Shown here: in pieces, positions 31,899-45,004 of the stretch
Position numbering within the stretch: position 1 is the stretch's first letter
How the letters are laid out: every line of letters starts with the position of its first letter
NCBI GenBank assembly: GCA_963555705.1
Contig: OY743172.1
Location: 17,049,446 to 17,113,445, forward strand
Direction of reading: 5' to 3'
DNA length: 64,000 nucleotides
Source: Ligustrum vulgare
Taxonomy: Eukaryota > Streptophyta > Magnoliopsida > Lamiales > Oleaceae
Notes under the pieces: generated by a model
Seen by the model: only the letters and a program-made list of their open reading frames with translations
What the model was told of the DNA's origin: nothing
Databases searched by the model: none
Translations under genes and position numbers: made by a program

Positions 31899-34800
31899 CA
31901 TCACAAGTAGAATACTTCTTGATTGCTATAGTCACCAGGAATATCATCAAGGCTTTATGGCAAAAAACATCCTAAAATATGAACCGATTGCAAAATACCT
32001 CTATTTACTTTGATTCCCCATATGACCTTTTCACGTGTTTAATACCCTCTAATGTCAAATTTTGTTAGTTTATGGCCTTTATACGTTAAATATGACCAAA
32101 ATTAAAAAGTAATAAGTCCGGGTTTGAATTTGTAAAAATGAATTGGATTTGATTCAATCAATCAATACAAAGTTATGGATTGAATTGTTGTTTTTGGGAA
32201 TGAAGATTTTAACTCCAATTTATAGATCTTCGATCATCTATTCATCCATCATGAAATCAAGCCAACCATTCATGAAAAGTTGATAAATATTCATGAAAAT
32301 GTGTCAAAATTAACACTTAAAAATCTAGCCTAACTTAGCACCAAGCAATCACTTGATGTTAATTTCTAGCTCAATTGCTAGAATATAGGCTCAAGCGATC
32401 GCTTGAAAATAAGTTTTGCTTTCGCATTTGGTTAATACCTATTTGACCAAGCGATTGCTTGGCAAGTTTGGCCTCCAAGACAAATTCAGTTCCTTGAACC
32501 ATTGCTCCACTTTTAAATTATTTTTCAGGTTCAACAAATTTTGAACAACCAAAATATATATCATTGTCTGTGTGTTGATTTTTGCAATGGATAATCCTAC
32601 ATATTTTCCAAAATAAGTAGCAGTGATTGGTGGTTTCAGATACGGCCAGCAGTAGATCATAAAGATAAAGTATTATGGTTATTCATAATCTATTGATACG
32701 TCATCTTCTTTCTGCAGACAGGTGATTTTGCTTATCTAAAAAGATGATAAATGAACTATAATTGGCCTTTTGGACAAGACGAAATCCATTATCTCGAGAT
32801 TATTTTGTCGAGAGTCGACCGAACTTTATTTGTATGAAATTTTGGAAGTGGAGACCCGATGTTGAACATTGGTTCCCATATAGGAATAATTAGGCTATAC
32901 ACTAGCTATTCATACCCTTAATTGAAAAATACCAATTTTTAATAGTATTTAGAATTATACGTGGTTATTCTTTCTCTCTCATCTCTCAACTCAATCCCGT
33001 GAATTTCACTATTTCCTCTCTTCCATCTATATCTCCAATCATGCTAAAATTGGACTCTCTCTGTCTCTTTCAACCTATTAATCTATTCAATTTCTCTCAC
33101 TTTTGACACTGGAGGCGGCAAGTGTTTTGAATCAATAGCTGAGACGAGTCGTCTGAACCACGACTAGACGATGCTGTTACACGTGGCGGCAATGCTACAG
33201 AGGCACCAACGGGTTTTTTAAAGACAGGCGTGCATCTGCTCACACCCCAATTCTAGCCATCTGCTTCAGTGCCGGGGCACCGGAGCTCTGCTGCAGCGTG
33301 GTTCTATATCGGCTGTTGTGTTGATTATGTGTTGCTAATAGCATTTGCAAAATAGAAATCAGACCTTCGTTAATGGCGAACACTCTTGTTTGGTTGCGAG
33401 CAATTGGAATTGGAAGACCAGGTATGTGATTTTTGTTTTATCCTGTTTGGTTGCGAGCAACAAGTCCAGATGGAGGTAGTGGGGGCCTAACTAGACCAGG
33501 AGCAACTTGTTGAGGTGGTGGTAGAGGCATGCTCCTGAATTTCTGAATTGGTGGCAGCCCCATGACAATTTGACCAGGTTGTGGCGACTGTCCCTGCTAT
33601 GATGGTGATCCAGTCATCTGCATAGGGTGGTAAGCACCAGCCCGCGGAGGTTATGGAATTGGTGGATGGAGTGCTGGGATGGAGGAGGGAGGAACACTGC
33701 CAAATGTTGTAATGAAATGTAATCCTTTGTAATTAAATGTAATACAGTGTAGATATCGAGTATTATGATTCGATTCGTGCAGTGTAATGCAGTGTAATTC
33801 TTTTAATACTACATGGTTTTATTGCAACAGTTCTTTGTGCTGAAATTTTTATGAACATTACAAGGCATTACAAATCATTTCTAAACATTATGACACAATA
33901 TTACATGGATTGTAATGTTACATAAAGTATAATTACACAATATTATAATGACTGTAACACTGCTTCATTTGAATCGACATGAAGAACAATAATAATAATT
34001 AATATTACACAACTGTGATCGTAGCTTACAACATGTTACATAACATTACAGAACGATAACTATTAATTAATGACACGTAACATTACATGACATTACATTA
34101 TGTAATCGTCGAAAAATCTAGTAGTATTTTACCTATAATGGTAGCCAGAAGTATGACGATTGGAGAGGTTGAATATTACATTCGACCAACAGAGAGAAAT
34201 TGTGTCTGGAGATTTTTTGAAATATTGTAACTGCCTAAATTAATCCCTACACAAATGGTAATTACTTCCTAATTAATAAGTTTCATATCTATTTAAATTT
34301 TAAAGAATATATAATATACACTCTCTCTCATATGATATGAGAATCTGACATTTTTCTCTCTTATGAGAATCTGATATTTTTCTAAAATTATGATAAGAAA
34401 TTCAATAATATTATAAATTGTTTGAAAACCTGATATTTTTTAATTACAAAAAATTACACATAGATAGTTACGTAATTTACCCTCCAATATATCATATGGA
34501 ATCCATATGAATCTTGGATTGGTTAGAGGGCGGGTTTGTTTTTTTTTTTTTGGGTTTGGATTTTGATTTGGGTGGGGGTGGGAAAGAAGAAGATGAAAAT
34601 TAATTCTTTAAAAGATTGTAGTTTGAGAATGACACAAATGAATTGTTTGGGTGAAAAATAAAAGATTTGAGATTGTAATTATTCAATATTCATGTCAAAA
34701 TTTTTGTCCTATTTAACGCTTAAAATAAAATAACGAAATTGGACGGTAAGATGGTATGAAGCACGTAAAATGTAAGATAGGTTTTTCTTCTTCTTTTTTT

Positions 34801-35070
34801 TTTAATAAATAAAGTAATTGGGGTATTTTGCTATGGCTATGGCCTATGGGTCCATAGTTATGTTTTTTCTGTCAATAAGCCATATCATTAAATAATACGA
34901 GCCACCACGTTGGCTCCCTGCCTCCACCTCAAGTAGCCACGCGCCATCACGCAGCACCACCAAACTCACTCGGATAACTACCTCTACAAACCCCATAAAA
35001 TATTATTATTTTTAAACAAGAACCCAATAATCAATATTCCCAAATAGAAGTAAATAAAATAATATAAATC
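31899..35070. other. intergenic, AT-rich, no supported gene
   Basis: No coding gene is supported. 33380-33620 read on the minus strand gives a short Pro-rich frame (MPLPPPQQVAPGLVRPPLPP) that may be a gene fragment. The sequence TGTTTGGTTGCGAGCAA is duplicated at about 33388 and 33446. 33700-34110 is dense in TGTAAT/ATTACA repeats. The right end is the LEC14B promoter region, with TATA-like AATATAAATCC near 35060. Confidence 0.5.
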
Positions 35071-35138
35071 CAAAAACTCACGTTACCATATTTCTTATCC
35101 GTTCGTCGACGATCGCCCAACAGCAAGAAAAGGCTCAG
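35071..35138 (+). other. LEC14B: LEC14B 5' UTR exon (probable)
   Basis: The sequence AAAAGGCTCAG ends at a strong donor GTGAGTGAATC (35139). The next acceptor is TTCTGCAG ending at 36220, giving a 5' UTR intron of about 1.08 kb. Long first introns in the 5' UTR are common in plant housekeeping genes. The transcription start is a guess. Confidence 0.5.
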
Positions 35139-36239
35139 GTGAGTGAATCTTTCCAGTTTCCACCACTCCTAATTCTTTTGCTCCTCCTGTTACAATCACA
35201 GTTCAAGTAGTATGATTATAATCTGATTATTTTTCTACCTTAAAATAAAGCTATTTTTCTATTAAGGTCAGGGGAAAAAAAAACAGTTTTCTTCAACGCT
35301 TTTTTGGGTTTGCAGGAAAACAGGAGTTAGATACTTGAATTCTTGAAATAAATGGGATCGGGTTTTTGTCACTACATTTACAGTTCAATAGCAATATGAT
35401 CATAATATGATTATTGTTTCTCATTTACCATACTTAAGCAATCTTTGTACATTTTTATTTTTTAATATAAAAATTAAAAATTCTCACTGCTTTTGGGCTT
35501 GAGGAAACTAGATTTTATTTTTATTTTTTGAATTCTTGAAACAAATGGGATGAGGTTTATCTTGATTCTGTAACCCATTTGTTTTGGATTCGGTCAACCC
35601 AAATGAATTATTTTGAGGTACTGAGTAATTTTTAGAATATATGTAGCAACTAATACTCCCGGAATTGAGCTAATTTTATAAAAATCCATGGCTTAATTTC
35701 ATTATTATTGTTTTTCATTTACTTCAATTAAGCAGTTTTTGTGCTTAACGTTTTTAAAAAAGCACTTTCCTATGATAATACTTCATGTCGCAGGAAACTT
35801 GAATTTTAGAAACAAATGGGAATGAGTTTAGCTGAAGCCCACTGATTCTGGTCTACCAACTGAACTATATTGAGCATTGGTGATTATTTTAGTACCTTAC
35901 AGTGGTTCCTGTCCCTGTCAAACCCAGTGATTCTGGTCAACCAACTTGAACTATATTGTAGCCTTGGGTAACTCTCTTAATGTATAGTAAGTTATAATAC
36001 CAGAATTGAGCTAATCTTGTAAGAATTTGCTTCTTAATTTTATAATTAACATCTCGAAAGTACAATATACCTTCGATAAACTTATGATTTAAATACATTT
36101 TCTTGCCTGATGTCTACTTGAACTATACAGAGTATCTAATTTGATTATAATTCCTTTTTAATGCTTGTTATCTGATATTGATATGTTTAGGGGATTGACA
36201 TATTTTTGCGGGTTCTGCAGGGTCAAAGTCTGATTGGGG

Positions 36240-36373
36240 ATGATGTAAAGGATCAATTGTGTCTTATGCTTGTATATGAAACAATTTCCTGTAGTGATTA
36301 TGATATAAAATGCAATATTTTGCGGGGCATGCTTCCATTGACAATATGGGATATTCTTTTAGCAAATTGGTGA
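36240..36373 (+). promoter_or_regulatory. upstream ORFs overlapping the LEC14B start
   Basis: In the leader of the first coding exon (from 36221) an ATG-ATG-TAA lies at 36240-36248. A 35-codon uORF runs from ATG 36266 to TGA 36371-36373 and so overlaps the main start at 36346 in another frame. An in-frame ATG at 36310 would add 12 residues. Such an arrangement usually lowers or conditions translation, if this leader is the one transcribed. Confidence 0.6.
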
Positions 36374-39300
36374 TGGATTCTGAACTTCTTGATGGTTCAA
36401 GTTTGAATAATGAAGTTAAGGGCAGTTCTCAGTCCAAAAGTCCATCGAAATGTTCAGATCATGAAATTGCTCAGCTCACAAAGCTTAGATCAGGACCCCA
36501 TGAGAATTTGAACCGAGTTCTGCCTGGGAAGCGTGAGCTTCCTGTTTCAACTGTTAAAATGTTGGCGGGTCGAGAAGCAAATTATTCGGGAAGAGGGAGG
36601 TTCTCATCAGGAGATTGCTGTCATATCCTCAGTAAATACTTGCCAGTTAATGGTCCTTGGGTTGTGGACCAGATGGCAACTAGGGCTTATGTATCGCAGT
36701 TTTCTGTTGATGGTTCACTTTTTGTTGCTGCATTTCAGGTATTACTGCTTTCTGCAGTTAATGGGCTTCTTAACGTGTATAAATAATGTAACATTGTTCT
36801 TAGAATTTCAAATGACTTCGACTTTTTCATAGACTGCCAAGATATTGCAAATTTATGAAGTTCCTGCAATATCCACCTTAATCAAGTGGATTATTAGTGC
36901 TTCTCCAGCTGAATGTGCGTTCTTGCCTTTTAAAACAGGGAAGCCACATTAGAATATATGATGTGGATAGGGGGTGGAAAGTTAAGAAGAACATTCTTGC
37001 CAGAAGCTTGAGATGGACTGTAACTGACACGTCTCTTTCACCAGATCAACAATATCTTGTGAGTTCTAGTGCTGTTTCCTCTGTATGACATGGTGGTGAA
37101 TGTGAACCTCCTCTTGCGGTAGCCGGTTCGAAAAGTTTGTAAAATGTTTTATTTGAATTCTTGCTTTACATATGTCATACTCAATCACGATATGACATAC
37201 TTGCACACAGTAGGATATATAATATATTTTCTATGCTGTAGAATTTTATAATTCAGTTATTATAGTATCTTGATTGTTAAATTGTTTTTTTTTTTTTTTT
37301 TTTTTCCCTGAAGTGTAAATCCACTTTTTATAGTTCTTATCTTATTTGACTGTATGTTACTGTTGCAGGTCTATGCTACCATGTCACCTATTGTTAATAT
37401 TGTTAATGTTGGATCTACTACAACGAAATCTATTGCAAACATCAGTGTACGAAGTCCAAGTTCTATTTTATTTGGTATTCAAGAAGCTACTGTTGTTATG
37501 GTTAATAAAGATCGTTGATTGTACTTTATAATTAGATAAGACACATATTTCACAGTCCATTTGTACTTTGCCCTGCATATATCTTTGTTTTCTGATTTTC
37601 AAGTTTCAACGGTGGCTACTGGCTTGTTTATTGTGCAGGAAATCCATGATGGTTTGGATTTCTCTGCTGGTGATGATGGTGGATATTCTTTTGGAATCTT
37701 CTCCTTGAAATTCTCAACTGATGGTCGAGAAGTCGTAGCTGGAAGTAGTGATGATGCCCTATATGTTTATGATCTTGAAGCAAATAAACTCTCTCTCCGG
37801 ATTCAAGCGCACACGGTAGAATTGGCATTACAATGCCAATCTTTTTTTATGTTTTCCAGTTGTTGAATAAGATAATTGCTAGTAGCAACTTGGTGGAATG
37901 AACACTAATTTTTAAATCTCTCTGAAGAGGACGAGCTTTCCTTGTGAGTTATTAGGTTGACGCATTAGACTTTCAACAGTAGTGTTTTCATTGGAGTAGA
38001 AACATTTTTTTTTTTTTTTTTTTGGCATTCAGTGCCCTTGTGCAGAAAACTTTAAGTTTTCTTCTACCATTAAATTTACTTGAACTTGACATCTCAGTGG
38101 ATAACATTTTTTTTTTAGTGTAAAGTGAAGTTGTTTTGCTTGCTTATCCTTCAGTGGGTGGCATTTTGGAAGTAACTAATGAAATTCATGGATGCCTCTT
38201 GTTTTTAAGATTAAATGGACTCTGACGTTTCTGAGACAAAGAAAAGTTGTCTGGAAAGGAAAATGTTGACTTTGTGCAGTCATTGAACACAACAGAAATA
38301 TTCCTGTAAATAAGTCCCGTGATTATTTTACTTCCTAAGATATGAATACTATTACCTATCTTATGAATTAGGGTGCAACCAGCTTTCTGAAGTCTGATTT
38401 TTGTTCTGCCGGTGCTATCTCGCTGTGTTCAGATTTTTAGAAGAATGCAACCTTGTAACATACAATTAGTTGTTTAAAAACTGTTGAAACCAAATATGCT
38501 CGGGATTAGCTATTATCAACTTTTACTTTTCCTGATAGTTTATATAGACAGTTGATCAGATGTATTTCCTTCCTGATGCAGTCTGATGTGAACACTGTAT
38601 GTTTTGCTGATGAAGGTGGCCATCTTATTTATTCTGGGAGCGACGACAATTTCTGCAAGGTAATTGCTTATGCACCTTATCCATAAGGAACCTTTAAATA
38701 ATGGGCTCTGCTTAGCATGGGCAAATTTGGTTAAAGATATCATTGGGCCATCTCATCTAAAAGCTTAAATTGTTAGAGAGGGGACACATTTATCTATTTA
38801 AACTTTGTCACACTCACTCGCAAGCCGGATTTCGTCAAAGGTCCAACATGTACACCATTTTCATAAATGGGTGGCAGCGACGCCCTCAAATTTAGGAATT
38901 TTGCCCACTTTAATGCCATGATTAACCACTTCGTCTAAAAGATTGAGGTGTGATGTTAGAGGGCACATTTATTTATTTAAATTTAGTCTTCAAGAAAAAA
39001 TAGTGACAAATTAATTTGAGAAATCACACAATGCATTGGAAGTCATCTGGTGTTACCTGTGAAGTGTCTTTTCCTTGTAATCTAAGTTCCTTTAAATATG
39101 AATTAACCCATGCTTGATGATCCAGGTAGACAAATGTTGCTCATCTGGCAGACAAATATTGTTCATCTTTTTATTTCTCCCTCATTCATCTTTATATTTT
39201 ATCATGAAGGAAATTTTTATTTTGGCTTATATCCATTCAAAATCTTTATTACCATTTAAATCTTGTAATAATGAACATTTCTGAACCACTGTATAATTAA

Positions 39301-42162
39301 ATTTTCTTTGCTTAGGTGAGTTCTTATAACTTCTGTTATCCCTCAAATTTTGAAATTCAAAGCAGTTGATTTAGATCTCTTAAATCAATTGGAGAAGATT
39401 CCTCCTGCTTTGCACAAGGTACTAAACAGTACGTGGCATTGCGAGAGTGAAGAAATTCCGGCTTCTTAAAAGCCAAGAACAGAGCCAGAACCTTCCTGCT
39501 TTAATTATTTTTCCTTTTCTGTTTTGTTATTTAGATGCAAATAGTCTGGAGTATCAAGTTAAATTTTTCCATCTCCAAGATTCTACTAGGAATAAATGAA
39601 TGTTTGTTCCTTAATTTTCCAGAATTTCCTTCCTTTTATGAAATTCAAATCCTTAAATGACTCTTTGTTCCTTAATTTAACATAGCCGAGGAAACTTAAT
39701 AAGGCATACGGTGGATGGTGAAAAGTGATAAATGAAACTGTGAAGCGCTTTACGGGCCTATTGCAAAGGATTCAACTAGAACTTTATAAGACAATTTTGC
39801 CACTATGGAGGGAATAGAGAAGTTAATCTTTCTTTTATTCAATTTAATTGAATAATGCGATGTAACTTCTTGTTCTATATAGGTTTGGGACAGACGCTGC
39901 TTCAAAGTCAAAGGAAAACCAGCTGGGGTCCTAATGGGCCACCTCGAGGGTGTTACATTTCTTGACAGTCGTGGAGATGGTCGTTATTTTATTTCCAATG
40001 GTAAAGATCAGGCAATCAAACTCTGGGATATAAGGAAAATGTCATCCAATACTAATTGGTATACCCCGTTCAGCCTTTCCATTGTTTCCCTTGAATTTTC
40101 CTTCCATGGATGTCACAGTTTAGTTTATTTAATTGGTTCATTTCATTTTCACTCCCTGCCAAGCTGTTACAAGTATATGATTTTAACAAGGACGTGGCAT
40201 AAAAATTGGCTAATTATTTAGGGAGGGTAATTGTCCATTTTAATTCAACCGTTCTGTTAGGATTCCGCACTTGAACAAGACATGTCACTCAAGAATATAG
40301 AATGGACATGCTTTATGAACACATGGTACAGTTACGGGTATGGATCTAAGTCTTGGTCACATGAATTGTCAAATTTTAGAACTAGGAGTTTGATTCAAAG
40401 AAGGATGCATTGGACACAGAAATATAGACAAGCTATTTGTAAAGTTATTAAACCAATATAGGACCTCCAGACAGTTCCAAAAAAGTGATTTTATCACTTT
40501 ATGAATATTATGGCATGCACCTGTTAGTTATGCTTCGTGCCCTCCTTCACCACTCGGATAATTTGACAAGACATCTTCTCCGAAATCAATCACATTTACC
40601 CTATAAGTAGACGTTCATGTCCATACTAGAAACTGCAGAGCAAGATTATGCACAGTACAGTATAACTGATGTCTAAATCATTGGTTCACACGGATAATTA
40701 CTCGATAAAATCTAGTATAAGCAGAATAAAGGCTTTCTTGTTTCTCGTGTTTACAGCTTTCAAAGAATCAGGAATTGTGAATGGGATTATAGATGGATGG
40801 ACTACCCTCCTCAGGCAAGAGCCTTGAAGCACCCATTTGATCAATCAATAGCTACTTATAGAGGTCATTCAGTCCTTCGTACTCTCATCCGGTGCTACTT
40901 CTCCCCAGAGTATAGGTGAGTGCTCTTATTGAGTCATTCCATTGTAATTTTAATTTCAGTTCAGTTAATACCTCTCCTTCCGATCGATAAATTTGCATGA
41001 GAATTAAAGATGGTTTATATTCTTTACCACTTGCAGCACTGGCCAGAAGTACATCTACACTGGATCTCATGATTCATGCATCTATATTTATGATTTGGTA
41101 CGTATATAATTCTTTTGGCTGAATAAGTTATCTCCTTTACCCAATGGCATTTTCCTATAGAGTGCTAGACTTGGAATCTTTTAAATGCATTCCATGAGTG
41201 GAAGTCACCTTTAAAGTATTTGGTTTCATGATGTTGTGGAGATGTTTTAATGATTCTTGGAATCCTTAAGATAGAGCGTGTTCGGCCAAGACAAAAAAAA
41301 GAGAAGTAAATGTTGGGGGAAAAATACCTTTTACAAAGGTAAGTTTTTGAATTTTAATAAAATACATTTTGCTTTTTTTTTTTTTTTCTGCAAACGTGTT
41401 TGGGAGAAAATGTTACTTAAAAGTAACATTATAAGTCTAGACTTATGTTCGCTTAAAATAAAAGTTGCTTTTGAAGTGTTACTAATTTTTATAGGCTTGG
41501 CAAAACATGCTCTAGTGCTGAATAGAAAGATTATTTGAGATTCCCAAGGAAATATCCTGTTGGCGGCTCGTAATACTTCCGAGCAGGTCACCATCAACAT
41601 AAATTTGCCTTAGTGTCAACATAAAGTTGTCTTAGTGGTATCAGAGGTCACCTTAGGATCATCATATCATGATGTCAAAGGCTCGAATCCCCTGGGGTCG
41701 TGTTCAGTTAATTGGAACAAAAACCCATCACATGGAACAATCAGTGCGTTGGAGGCTCGTAAGACTTTCGAGTAGGCCACCATCAACATATCCCATTGTT
41801 TTTAAGTGATGATGATAGATATACAAGAGTTCTTTTGATTTCAATGCTATGAGAACAATTTCCAAATATAATCTGGAAAAAGGATATGCTGTTCTGTTAT
41901 ATACCATTATTTTGGTGCCCAAAAGCTTTACCGTGTACCTTATTTTGTATGTGGTTACTTTAACCTTTAGGTAACTGGGGCCCAAGTTGCGAAGCTACAA
42001 CACCATAAATCAACTGTAAGAGATTGCAGTTGGCACCCTACATATCCGATGCTCGTTAGCTCTTCTTGGGATGGGGACATTGTCAAATGGGAATTCCCTG
42101 GTAACGAACATGCACCGACGCCTTCAAACAAGAAACAACAACGAAGGAGATATTTTTATTGA
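36346..42162 (+). CDS. LEC14B: LEC14B WD40-repeat protein (DCAF11/WDR23-like)
   Basis: Nine coding exons, all with GT/AG ends: 36346-36738, 36939-37058, 37369-37446, 37639-37815, 38582-38659, 39883-40058, 40757-40915, 41037-41097, 41971-42162. They join in frame to 477 codons, close to known LEC14B length (about 470). The start MGYSFSKL was chosen by family resemblance; ATG 36310 is an upstream alternative. After an N-terminal segment (HEIAQLTKLRSGPHENL, GRGRFSSGDCCHIL) come WD40 blades: RAYVSQFSVDGSLFVAAFQ, LRWTVTDTSLSPDQ, GYSFGIFSLKFSTDGREVVA, DVNTVCFADEGGHLIYSGSD, GHLEGVTFLDSRGDGRYFIS, TYRGHSVLRTLIRCYFSP and VRDCSWHPTYPMLVSSSWDG. Repeats end in YVYDL, KLWDIRK and VKWEFPG. Proteins of this family act as substrate receptors of CUL4-DDB1 ubiquitin ligases; the WDxR-type boxes fit that. 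The gene looks intact. Confidence 0.96.
41565..41795 (+). mobile_element. possible tRNA-derived SINE in last LEC14B intron
   Basis: An A-box-like TTGTCTTAGTGGTATCAG (about 41627-41644) and a B-box GGCTCGAATCC (41680-41690) have the spacing of an RNA polymerase III promoter. GGCTCGTAA.ACTT.CGAG..GG.CACCATCAACAT occurs both before (41568-41600) and after (41753-41790) this block. It may be a SINE dimer or a rearranged copy. The tRNA-like part cannot fold as a true tRNA gene that I can see. Confidence 0.45.
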
Positions 42163-42776
42163 AGACTGCATATACTCTCTGTAAGTTGTTCAAATAATAG
42201 GCTGTTATCGTCTACTACAAGCAATTTGCATAATTATTTGCTGTGATATATGGTTCTCAAATTTGCTTTATATCTCGTGATATTATGAAATAAAATATAT
42301 AGATTGTATATAATTCCCGAAGAATGATACTCAATGTAGGTTGCTAATACTGTTATGACTCGGTTTACCATATCAAATATGTCTGTTTCATGGTTATTTT
42401 TTATGAAATATACTATTTTTGCTTTGATATTATGTGAATTAGCAAGTCTTTGTTAGGCGGTTGATTTTTTTAATGAGTAATTCTAGAGAAACATTGAGGT
42501 AAATTGTGTAGTTGAAAAGTAATTTCGAAAAATGTGATGTTTATAAACAAGTATACCAAACACACGATAAGTTTATGTTAATTTTAATGTCATCGTTTTA
42601 TGTTATTCATAATTGCCTAATTGAGTAATGCTATGTGTACAGACTCGATTACAAATTGTTTAATAGATAAATGTATTGGCAGAATATGTATTTCCAGTTT
42701 TCACATATCATATCATCTTCAAAATCAATAGTCACAAAATTGTCAACACACCACTTGTAAATTAATCTGGGCAAAA
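42163..42776. other. LEC14B 3' UTR and intergenic
   Basis: The AT-rich 3' flank of LEC14B contains AATAAAATATATAG near 42290, a plausible poly(A) signal. A weak family A MITE-like segment (GTAAATTGTGTAGTTGAAAAG) lies at about 42490-42570. Confidence 0.45.
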
Positions 42777-44150
42777 CAGTTGGAAAAAATCAAAATTTCC
42801 ACCTAAGTCAACCAACTCAGTGGAACGCAAAAAACACAAATGACTAGACAAAAGAGAAACAAGAAATATAATGTAGCTCAACTGACTATTGTAAATCACA
42901 GGAGAAGAATACTTTTAGTGATAAGAAAAAATAAATTACTCAATACAATATTTTTCTCATTCACACAACTTCTCCATATACAAATGGAATAACAATATTC
43001 AAGTTGTTTAGTCAATTCTTCACAATCTCTTCTAACGTGATCCTCCTTATGACAGTAATACTACCCCACGTCTCTCTTTGAACGAGATTGAGAATGATCC
43101 CTCTCACCATAATTTATTTCTCGTGATTTGCCTCTACCATACCTATTCTCAGAAGTGGTAAAAAAATCCAATCACCATTTACATCATCACTTTGCTTCTT
43201 CATGTTGGTTGTCTAGTAAAGCAGTCGAAACCTCGTTCACTGTCAAAGTAGATTTACCAATTAACAACGTGGTAACCAATGTCTCATATGATTTGGGCAA
43301 GGAAAAACCTTATCTTCATTATCAATTTTCACGTCCACATTAACAATTTGGTCATGCATTTGTTAAATTTATTTAAATGGTCATTAACATCAGTATCATC
43401 ATCCATTTTCAACTCATATAGTTGTGTTTTCAAATAAAACCCATTAGTTAAGGGACTTAGACATATATAAATATTCTAGCATTTTCTATAACCTAGAAGA
43501 AGATTTCTCTTTCAAAACACTGTATTTTACCACAGTTGCAAGAGTCAATCTGATAGTAATAACTGTATTCGCTTGCAGTTCATCTCAATCTTCATCCCTT
43601 ATGGTCTCTTACCTTGCAATGCCTTGGAAGGTCTACGGTGTATGAGAATATCTTCAAATGTACTTCTCCAAATATTAAAATTATTCTTCGTGTCAAGTCA
43701 CTCCACCTCAAATTTGTAATCTATCATCTTCGCAATAATTTCAAAGTTTGAACTTTGAGCTCTGATAACAATGTTGGGAAAAATTAATTTTCCCACCCAA
43801 ATCAATCAATTCAGAGAAACGCAAAAAAGCAAATAATTAGACAAAAGAGAAACGAGAAATTTAACGTGGCTCAGCAGACTTCAGATAATCAAAGGAGAAC
43901 ACTTTTATTGATAAGAAAAATAAATCACTCAATACAATATTTTTCACCCTCACAACTTCTCAACAAAGAAAGAACAATAAACATGTTTTCTTTCTTTCTA
44001 AATTTTTCCTCTTATACTTCTCAAAAGGCTGTTTTTTTTTTCTTTTCACGCGAATGCTCTCTTTTCTCGCTATTGTTGGCTGCCTTCTCTCTTTCAATCA
44101 TCATATAATAAAATCATGCCAAAAACTTACTACAATTTAGGTTAATTTCC
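42777..44150 (-). mobile_element. truncated Ty1/copia element, gag only
   Basis: Two related blocks, 42777-43010 and 43772-43985, share CAACTCAGTGGAACGCAAAA/ CAATTCAGAGAAACGCAAAA and ACTCAATACAATATTTTTC. They represent the 3' and 5' LTRs of a minus-strand element. Next to the right block, minus-strand TTGTTATCAGAGCTC is a tRNA-Met-type PBS. Between them lies a decayed copia gag, ending in an incomplete CCHC knuckle (CHKEDHVRRDC) that runs directly into the 3' LTR remnant at about 43010. All of pol and part of the 3' LTR are missing. The right end is approximate. Confidence 0.7.
43020..43560 (-). pseudogene. Ty1/copia gag remnant
   Basis: Minus-strand blocks read YLKTQLYELKMDDDTDVNDH, a LNKFNKCMTKL-like segment and GKSTLTVNEVSTALLDNQ, then RYGRGKSREIN and CHKEDHVRRDC. 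They follow the order of the UBN2-type copia gag. Frame changes and a TAG before the knuckle show it is dead. The first Cys of the knuckle is Tyr. Confidence 0.65.
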
Positions 44151-44673
44151 TAATTGTATTAAGATTTCTTAATTCTTTTCCCTATTACTAGTGTCGACTC
44201 GTCCGTCGTACGAGAAACGATTTCCAGTCGATTTTCTTTGGTGAATCTAATAAAGCAATCCTCACTTGTTGTAAACACAAAATACATATGCAATAAAAAA
44301 ATGAGTCAAACATGCACCCTCCAATGATGACTTACACTGTGTACACCCAATCCTCTAAATGGCATCGCAAATTTCTAGCATATGATTGTATTACAACTCA
44401 AGTACAATCCTAGTTACTTACTCACTGTGTCCCTGTGGGAATTCATCACGGTTCTTGATTGGGGAATCGACACCAGAGGGCCAACGCACGCATGGCACAA
44501 CTCTGAATTCAAACATTTATTCTCATGTTTCAGCACGCCCCAAACAAAAATACTAAATCTACCTATTTCATTTAAAAGATAGGTAATTTAATAACTAAAA
44601 ATCTAACATAGTGCAACTATAAAATTTATTGAACAAAAAATTAAAATAGAACACACCTTCCTCATGTTGAGGA
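44151..44673. other. no gene seen
   Basis: AT-rich sequence between the copia remnant and the H+-ATPase fragment. No coherent exon on either strand. Confidence 0.45.
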
Positions 44674-44793
44674 TTATAATATGAAAGTCTTTCCAATCCG
44701 GGGTTTTCTACCTCCATTAGCCAGTACAATTGCCATTATGGCTGCAACTTCCATCACCCATGAGAGTGGATTCCAAATAAATTCAAGAAACTT
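44674..44793 (-). pseudogene. plasma-membrane H+-ATPase exon fragment
   Basis: The minus strand encodes [20 protein letters not shown] then AIVLANGG, almost the same as the conserved first membrane hairpin of plant P3A proton pumps ([20 protein letters not shown]). After GG a one-base loss shifts the frame; the shifted frame still reads PDWKDF, as in the family. The match is about 40 residues of a protein of about 950, with no neighbouring exons seen. It is therefore a stray gene fragment, perhaps carried by a transposable element. The parent protein pumps protons out of the cell. Confidence 0.85.
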
Positions 44794-45004
44794 GAGTAAT
44801 ATGATTTCCTGTTAATTCCAGCACAAATACATCATCAAACATCGCACATTACAATTAAAATTGAATAAAAAGTTAGTAGTCATTAATGTGAATAAAGTTC
44901 TATCTTAGCTACGCAAGGAGCAAATCCCCTAACTAATGGGGAACATAGACTACTAAAGTAAACATGACAGAATAGAGCGTACAATTCAAATTCATAAATC
45001 AGTG

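Noticed and set aside
33360..33720. Proline-rich minus-strand gene
   Set aside because: Frame is short, interrupted, lacks splice logic and domain; kept only as a note.
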